Positions 41,355-46,395 of a DNA stretch of 46,395 nt are shown piece by piece (positions within the stretch are counted from its first letter, which is position 1; the number at the start of each line of letters is the position of its first letter). The DNA is from Eubacterium ramulus ATCC 29099 (GTDB lineage: Bacteria > Bacillota > Clostridia > Lachnospirales > Lachnospiraceae), in the NCBI RefSeq assembly GCF_000469345.1, contig NZ_KI271108.1:57303-103697 (forward strand), read 5' to 3'. The notes under the pieces are model-generated. The model did not search any database, was not told the origin of the DNA, and was given only the letters and a program-made list of their open reading frames with translations. The translations under genes were made by a program, and so were the position numbers.

Positions 41355-43052
41355 ATGATCACAGTACAATTAAATGAACCAAATTTTGAATATGATATTC
41401 ATTCTCTGGTAAAAGCATTTTATCCACAGCATGATGTGCTTGTAAAAGCCATGCCGCGGGAGGAGTTTCCGGAAAGTGTATTTCATCTTGTGGTGAATTA
41501 TGACCGGAAAAACCACATGATTGATTTTAAGTTTTTTGAACATAATCAGAAAGAAACTCAGGAAGAGGATGATGTAGCAAAAGAAGAAACCGTTGCACAG
41601 GATCATGAGAATCGTGCAATGAAAGAAAAAATAGCACTGGACGGTAGTGTTCAGGTTGATTTTGAAGATCGGAAAAAGACGAAAAACGAGTTAAAGCAGC
41701 AATTGTATTACCTGCTGACTGTGTATGCAGGAAAGACACTTCCGTGGGGAACTCTGACCGGTATCCGCCCGACGAAGATTCCGATGGAACTTCTGGAGGA
41801 GGGAAAAAGCGAAGATGAGATTCGTTCTTATATGAAGGAAACATATCTTGCTTCTGATGAAAAGATCGATCTGAGTCTGTCAGTTGCAAAGCGGGAGCTG
41901 GAACTGCTGAGCCGTATTGATTATGAGAACGGATACAGTCTGTATGTGGGCATTCCGTTTTGTCCGAGCACCTGTCTGTATTGCTCTTTTACCTCCTATC
42001 CGCTGGCAAAATGGGCGAACCGCATGGATGAATATCTGGATGCACTGGAAAAAGAAATTGCCTTCACGGCAGAGGTATGCAAGCATAAAGTATTGAATTC
42101 TGTTTATATCGGCGGAGGTACACCGACAACACTTTCCGCAGAGCAGATGGACCGCCTGCTGACTATGATCGGAAGCTATTTTGACATTGCGGATGAGCAG
42201 GGCAGAATGATCTATGCAGATGAACATGTGAATGAAATAGATGTGATAGATGAAGCGCAGAATCCTATGGATGGAGCTGGAACTGAAAATGCTTTAACAG
42301 ATGCCGACAATAAAATGGAAAAAGCGCGGAAACAGACGCAGCTTCTGGAATTTACGGTAGAAGCCGGCAGACCGGACAGTATCACAAGAGAAAAACTGGA
42401 AGTCATCCACAGACACAATATTTCCAGAATTTCTATCAATCCTCAGACGATGAAAGAAGAAACATTACGTCTCATCGGCCGCCAGCATACGGTGCAGCAG
42501 ACCATCGACAGTTTCAAACTTGCACGGGAGGTTGGTTTTGACAATATCAATATGGATCTGATCGTGGGACTTCCGGAGGAAACCATCGAGGATGTGCGTG
42601 AGACGATGCGACAGCTGGAAGAACTGGATCCGGATAATATCACAGTTCATTCTCTGGCCATCAAACGTGCGGCCAGACTGCGGATGCAGAAAGAGCAGTA
42701 TGAGAACCTGCACATTGAAAATACTGCGCAGACTATTGATCTGACCGCTGGGTGCTGCCACGAGATGGGACTGGAGCCATATTATCTGTATCGTCAGAAA
42801 AACATGGCAGGTAATTTTGAAAATGTCGGCTACGCAAAACCGGGAAAAGCCGGTGTGTACAACATTCTGATCATGGAAGAGAAACAGACCATTATGGCAC
42901 TTGGCGCAGGTGCCACCACAAAAGTTGTTTTTGAAGATGGCAAGCGTATCGAGCGTGTGGGAAATGTAAAAGATATTATAAATTACCTGGATCGTGTGGA
43001 TGAGATGGTAGAGCGGAAGCGGGAATTGCTGAAAAACTGTGGTCAGCTCTGA
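41355..43052 (+). CDS. hemZ: HemZ-type radical SAM coproporphyrinogen dehydrogenase-like protein
   Basis: Radical-SAM protein of the HemN/HemZ family; the B. subtilis HemZ name is attached to anaerobic coproporphyrinogen oxidation. The 565-aa protein has an N-terminal HemZ-specific region (about 1-190) containing LPWGTLTGIRPTK. The barrel follows with C203-x3-C207-x2-C210 (FCPSTCLYC), IGGGTPTTL, and ISINPQTMKEETLRLIGR. An acidic insertion of about 50 residues (about 279-329) splits the barrel between strands. ATG 41355 has AAAGGG upstream. No other haem synthesis genes are in the window, and true haem formation here is not certain. Confidence 0.88.
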   Translation: MITVQLNEPNFEYDIHSLVKAFYPQHDVLVKAMPREEFPESVFHLVVNYDRKNHMIDFKFFEHNQKETQEEDDVAKEETVAQDHENRAMKEKIALDGSVQVDFEDRKKTKNELKQQLYYLLTVYAGKTLPWGTLTGIRPTKIPMELLEEGKSEDEIRSYMKETYLASDEKIDLSLSVAKRELELLSRIDYENGYSLYVGIPFCPSTCLYCSFTSYPLAKWANRMDEYLDALEKEIAFTAEVCKHKVLNSVYIGGGTPTTLSAEQMDRLLTMIGSYFDIADEQGRMIYADEHVNEIDVIDEAQNPMDGAGTENALTDADNKMEKARKQTQLLEFTVEAGRPDSITREKLEVIHRHNISRISINPQTMKEETLRLIGRQHTVQQTIDSFKLAREVGFDNINMDLIVGLPEETIEDVRETMRQLEELDPDNITVHSLAIKRAARLRMQKEQYENLHIENTAQTIDLTAGCCHEMGLEPYYLYRQKNMAGNFENVGYAKPGKAGVYNILIMEEKQTIMALGAGATTKVVFEDGKRIERVGNVKDIINYLDRVDEMVERKRELLKNCGQL

Positions 43053-43060
43053 TAAAACAC

Positions 43061-43089
43061 TTGCTATATCAAACACACAAACGTATAAT
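43061..43089 (+). promoter_or_regulatory. hisS promoter
   Basis: TTGCTA (43061-43066), 17-nt spacer, TATAAT (43084-43089). Transcription should start near 43096. Confidence 0.8.
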
Positions 43090-43104
43090 AAACTATGTAT
43101 GTGA

Positions 43105-43204
43105 ACACAGAAACTGGAAAAGACGTCTGTGTCTGGCAATGGATACGAAAGCAGATATCGGAATCTGTTTTATAAGGTAATATAAAATACAGAGCAATCT
43201 GTAT
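43105..43204 (+). promoter_or_regulatory. Structured hisS leader with three CAGA/TCTG hairpins
   Basis: Hairpins pair ACACAGA/TCTGTGT (43105-43111 with 43126-43132), AAGCAGAT/ATCTGTTT (43149-43156 with 43163-43170) and ATACAGA-GCAA-TCTGTAT (43187-43204). The last ends 6 nt before the SD. No T-box AGGGTGGNACCGCG motif is present. Confidence 0.5.
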
Positions 43205-43221
43205 GGAATGGAGGATATACA

Positions 43222-44469
43222 GTGGCTTTAAAGAAAAAACCGGTAAACGGTATGAAAGATATTATGCCGGATGAGATGCAGATCCGTGATTATGTGCAGA
43301 GCGTAATCAAGGAGACGTATCGTGCATTCGGATTTACTCCGATTGAGACTCCGTGTATGGAAGACATTGCAAACCTGAGCAATAAGCAGGGCGGAGAAAA
43401 TGAGAAACTGATTTTCAAAGTATTGAAACGTGGTGAGAAACTGAAATTAGAGACAGCACAGAGTGAGGCAGATCTGGTTGATTTCGGTATGAGATATGAT
43501 CTGACCGTACCGCTTTGCCGTTACTATGCGAACCATGCAAATGATCTGCCGTCCCCGTTTAAGGCACTTCAGATGGGAAATGTATGGCGTGCAGACCGTC
43601 CGCAGAGAGGTCGTTATCGTCAGTTTATGCAGTGCGATATTGATATTCTTGGCGAGCCGTCCAACCTGGCAGAGATCGAGCTGATTCTTGCTACGACTAC
43701 CACACTTGGCAAACTTGGATTCAAAAATTTTGAAATCCGTATCAACGAGCGTCGTATCTTAAAAGCAATGGCGGCTTACAGCGGATTTGCAGAGGAAGAG
43801 TTCGATACCGTATTTATCATTCTGGACAAGATGGACAAGATTGGTCTGGAAGGCGTTGCAGAGGAACTTGCAAAAGAAGGCTACGCACAGGAAGCAATCG
43901 ACAAATATCTGTCTCTGTTCACCGGTGTGGAGCAGGCAGAGGATGGCATCAGCTATCTGGCAGATACTTTAGGTGACTATCTGGATGCAGAGATCGTTCA
44001 GAACATGAAAGAAATCGCATCTGCAGTAAATGCGACAAAAACAGCATCCTTTGAACTGGTATTTGACCCGACTCTGGTACGAGGCATGTCTTACTATACA
44101 GGAACTATTTTTGAAATTGCGATTCCGGAGTTTGGCGGAAGCTGCGGCGGCGGCGGACGTTACGACAAGATGGTTGGAAACTTCACCGGAAAAGATGTTC
44201 CGGCCTGCGGATTTTCCATCGGATTTGAGCGTATTATTCTGCTTCTGATGGAAAACGGATTTCAGATTCCGGAGCAGCCGAAGAAGACGGCATATCTGAT
44301 TGAAAAAGGATATCCGGGAGACAAACTCAGCGAAGTGATCGGACAGGCACAGCAGGCCCGTGCAAACGGCGAGCAGGTACTGGTTGTCCGCATGAATAAA
44401 AATAAAAAATTCCAGAAAGAGCAGCTTTCAAAAGAAGGTTATGAGGATTTTGTAGAATTTTTTAAATAA
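43222..44469 (+). CDS. hisS: Histidyl-tRNA synthetase
   Basis: Charges tRNA-His. The 415-aa class II synthetase shows GMKDIMPDE, FGFTPIETPCMEDI, LRYDLTVP-like RYDLTVPLCRY, the motif 2 region VWRADRPQRGRYRQFMQCDIDILG, RGMSYYTGTIFEI and GGRYDKM. The anticodon-binding domain occupies the last 90 residues. The start is GTG 43222, with GGAGG about 7 nt upstream. It is followed by aspS after 79 nt, the usual hisS-aspS pair of Firmicutes. Confidence 0.95.
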   Translation: MALKKKPVNGMKDIMPDEMQIRDYVQSVIKETYRAFGFTPIETPCMEDIANLSNKQGGENEKLIFKVLKRGEKLKLETAQSEADLVDFGMRYDLTVPLCRYYANHANDLPSPFKALQMGNVWRADRPQRGRYRQFMQCDIDILGEPSNLAEIELILATTTTLGKLGFKNFEIRINERRILKAMAAYSGFAEEEFDTVFIILDKMDKIGLEGVAEELAKEGYAQEAIDKYLSLFTGVEQAEDGISYLADTLGDYLDAEIVQNMKEIASAVNATKTASFELVFDPTLVRGMSYYTGTIFEIAIPEFGGSCGGGGRYDKMVGNFTGKDVPACGFSIGFERIILLLMENGFQIPEQPKKTAYLIEKGYPGDKLSEVIGQAQQARANGEQVLVVRMNKNKKFQKEQLSKEGYEDFVEFFK

Positions 44470-44548
44470 GAAATGAAACTGATGTAAGATGCAGATTTTT
44501 GAAAAACAGAAATGCATCGTGCATGAGTGATTACAGGAGGAATAAATT

Positions 44549-46354
44549 ATGGCAGAGTCCATGCGTGGATTGAAAAGATCCCATAGATGTACAGAGGTAT
44601 CCAGCGCAGATATCGGAAGTACCGTTACCGTTATGGGATGGGTACAGAGAAGAAGAAATCTGGGCAGCCTGATCTTTATTGATTTGAGAGACCGTTCCGG
44701 TCTGCTTCAGATCGTATTTGATGAAAACAGTGTAGGAAGCGACGGATTTGCAAAAGCAGAGACACTCAGAAGTGAGTATGTTATCGCAGTTGTTGGTAAG
44801 ATCCAGAAACGTTCTGCAGCAGTAAATGAAAACTTAAAAACCGGTGATATTGAAGTGATCGCAGAGAGTCTTCGTATCCTTTCTGAGTCCGATACACCGC
44901 CGTTCCATATCGAGGAGAATTCCCAGACAAAAGATGAGATCCGTCTGAAATACCGTTACCTGGATCTGCGTCGTCCGGATTTACAGCGTAACCTGATGCT
45001 CAGAAGCAAAGTGGCTTATCTGATGCGTGATTTTATGGCAAAAGAAGGATTTATCGAGATTGAGACACCGGTTCTGACAAAATCTACTCCAGAGGGAGCA
45101 AGAGATTACCTGGTACCGAGCCGTGTACATCCGGGAAGCTTTTATGCACTTCCGCAGTCTCCACAGCTGTTCAAACAGCTGCTGATGTGCTCCGGATATG
45201 ACCGTTATTTCCAGATTACCAAATGTTTCCGTGATGAGGACTTACGTGCTGACCGTCAACCGGAGTTTACACAGGCGGATATGGAGTTATCTTTCGTAGA
45301 TGTAGATGATGTATTAGACGTAAATGAGCGTCTGTTAAAATATGTATTCAAAGAGGCAATCGGTGTGGATGTGCAGATCCCGCTTCCGCGTATGACATGG
45401 CAGGATGCGATGAACCGTTACGGTTCCGACAAACCGGATACCCGTTTCGGCATGGAATTACACGATGTATCTGAGGTTGTAAAAGACTGTGGATTCGGTG
45501 TATTTACCGGTGCATTGGAGAACGGCGGCAGCGTACGAGGTATCGCTGTTCCGGGCAAAGCGTCCATGGGACGTAAACAGATCGACAAACTGGTTGATCT
45601 GGCAAAAACATATGGAGCAAAGGGTCTGGCTTACCTGTGCGTAAATGAAGATGGCACATACAAATCTTCTTTTGCAAAATTCATGACAGAGGAAGAACTG
45701 GCAGCATTAGTAGAAGCTATGGAAGGAAAACCGGGTGATCTGCTGTTATTTGCTGCAGATAAAAATAAAGTCGTATGGGCAGTTCTTGGTGCATTGAGAC
45801 TTCATATGGCAAAAGAGCTGAACCTGCTTGATCCGAATCAATATAATTTCCTTTGGGTAACAGAGTTCCCGTTACTTGAGTGGTCTGACGAAGAGAATCG
45901 CTATATGGCAATGCATCATCCGTTTACTATGCCAATGGAAGAGGATTGGGATAAGATTGATTCTGAACCGGGCGCTGTCCGTGCAAAAGCATACGATATC
46001 GTGTTAAATGGTACTGAGCTTGGCGGTGGTTCTGTCCGTATCCATCAGGATGATATTCAGGAGAAAATGTTTGAGGTACTTGGATTTACAAAAGAGCGTG
46101 CATGGGATCAGTTCGGTTTCCTGCTTTCTGCATTCAAGTATGGTGTACCGCCACACGCAGGGCTGGCTTACGGTTTAGACCGTATGGTAATGCATATGGT
46201 ACATGCAGATTCCATCCGTGATGTCATTGCATTTCCGAAGGTAAAAGATGCTTCCTGTCTGATGACAGAGGCACCGGGCACTGTAGATGAGAAACAGTTA
46301 GAAGAACTTGGACTTGCCATCAACCTTCCGGAAGAGACAACCGAAGAGGAATAA
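44549..46354 (+). CDS. aspS: Aspartyl-tRNA synthetase
   Basis: Charges tRNA-Asp. The 601-aa bacterial-type enzyme has the N-terminal anticodon-binding OB fold (VTVMGWVQRRRNLGSLIFIDLRDR), motif 1 around EGFIEIETPVLTKSTPEGAR, motif 2 FRDEDLRADRQPEFTQ, the bacterial GAD insertion (about residues 290-420), and motif 3 GLAYGLDRMVM. A strong SD (AGGAGG) precedes ATG 44549. In the 79-nt gap from hisS there is a weak GATGCA/TGCATC inverted repeat. Only 41 nt follow the stop in this window, with no feature seen. Confidence 0.96.
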   Translation: MAESMRGLKRSHRCTEVSSADIGSTVTVMGWVQRRRNLGSLIFIDLRDRSGLLQIVFDENSVGSDGFAKAETLRSEYVIAVVGKIQKRSAAVNENLKTGDIEVIAESLRILSESDTPPFHIEENSQTKDEIRLKYRYLDLRRPDLQRNLMLRSKVAYLMRDFMAKEGFIEIETPVLTKSTPEGARDYLVPSRVHPGSFYALPQSPQLFKQLLMCSGYDRYFQITKCFRDEDLRADRQPEFTQADMELSFVDVDDVLDVNERLLKYVFKEAIGVDVQIPLPRMTWQDAMNRYGSDKPDTRFGMELHDVSEVVKDCGFGVFTGALENGGSVRGIAVPGKASMGRKQIDKLVDLAKTYGAKGLAYLCVNEDGTYKSSFAKFMTEEELAALVEAMEGKPGDLLLFAADKNKVVWAVLGALRLHMAKELNLLDPNQYNFLWVTEFPLLEWSDEENRYMAMHHPFTMPMEEDWDKIDSEPGAVRAKAYDIVLNGTELGGGSVRIHQDDIQEKMFEVLGFTKERAWDQFGFLLSAFKYGVPPHAGLAYGLDRMVMHMVHADSIRDVIAFPKVKDASCLMTEAPGTVDEKQLEELGLAINLPEETTEEE

Positions 46355-46395
46355 TTATAAAGATAGAATTGTGGGAGTACGAAGTACGGAACAAT

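Noticed and set aside
43096-43221. T-box riboswitch upstream of hisS
   Set aside because: No AGGGTGGNACCGCG motif and the leader is too short for a full T-box.
1-46395. CRISPR array, tRNA or rRNA genes, prophage
   Set aside because: No regularly spaced repeats, no cloverleaf with tRNA consensus boxes and no phage structural or integrase genes were seen.

Overview
The window looks like a chromosomal segment of a Gram-positive anaerobe of the class Clostridia, most likely family Lachnospiraceae. The grounds are mid-to-low GC, strong AGGAGG-type ribosome binding sites, sigma-A promoters with 17-nt spacers, a MecA adaptor, spore-cortex-type enzymes (GH18, CwlD), a Sua5/LMW-phosphatase pair, and the clostridial run rel - MBL hydrolase - hemZ - hisS - aspS. 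No rRNA, tRNA, CRISPR array, transposase or prophage was recognised. Assignments rest on reading motifs by eye, not on database searches.

Layout. 1-942 is the tail of a surface CAP-domain protein. 1204-4162 holds a two-component system (kinase, regulator) and a pseudouridine synthase. 4268-7028 holds a soluble protein with two sulfite-oxidase-like segments, moaA, and a DUF1858 protein. mecA is convergent at 7149-7919, followed by a gene-poor stretch (7920-9444) with one or two small genes and structured repeats. 9445-12005 carries a GH18 lysin-like protein and a CwlD-type amidase. A minus-strand operon (15681 to 12094) encodes aldose epimerase, a ParB-like/BMP fusion and a phosphoesterase. 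15816-17555 is tsaC plus a catalytically degenerate LMW phosphatase, separated by a multibranched RNA-like element. 17580-19221 is an AT-rich island with a membrane-anchored HNH protein and a RelB/RelE-type toxin-antitoxin pair. 22570 to 19434 (minus) is a 2-hydroxyacyl-CoA dehydratase-type operon with a dehydratase-activase fusion. 22904-27761 is an operon of a DUF362 ferredoxin, a coiled-coil protein and a second two-component system. Then come an aconitase-family hydratase, an AI-2E transporter, a TPR/AAA-like protein, glgB, a PAP2 phosphatase, a cyclophilin (minus), and rel through aspS to the end.

Most genes are housekeeping or envelope functions. The least explained content is between genes. 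(i) A 75-nt two-hairpin repeat is present in three full, gap-free copies (9233, 22683, 30237), with several substitutions that keep base pairing. (ii) Two bidirectional terminators between convergent genes (19327-19393 and 37388-37452) have unrelated stems but 19-nt loops sharing an identical 13-nt core that contains the palindrome GCTAGC. (iii) Two related, highly folded elements lie at 9123-9215 and 16916-17075. Also notable are a predicted leaderless tsaC transcript whose promoter overlaps that of the divergent galM operon, and an amidase start codon lying in the T-tract of a strong terminator.
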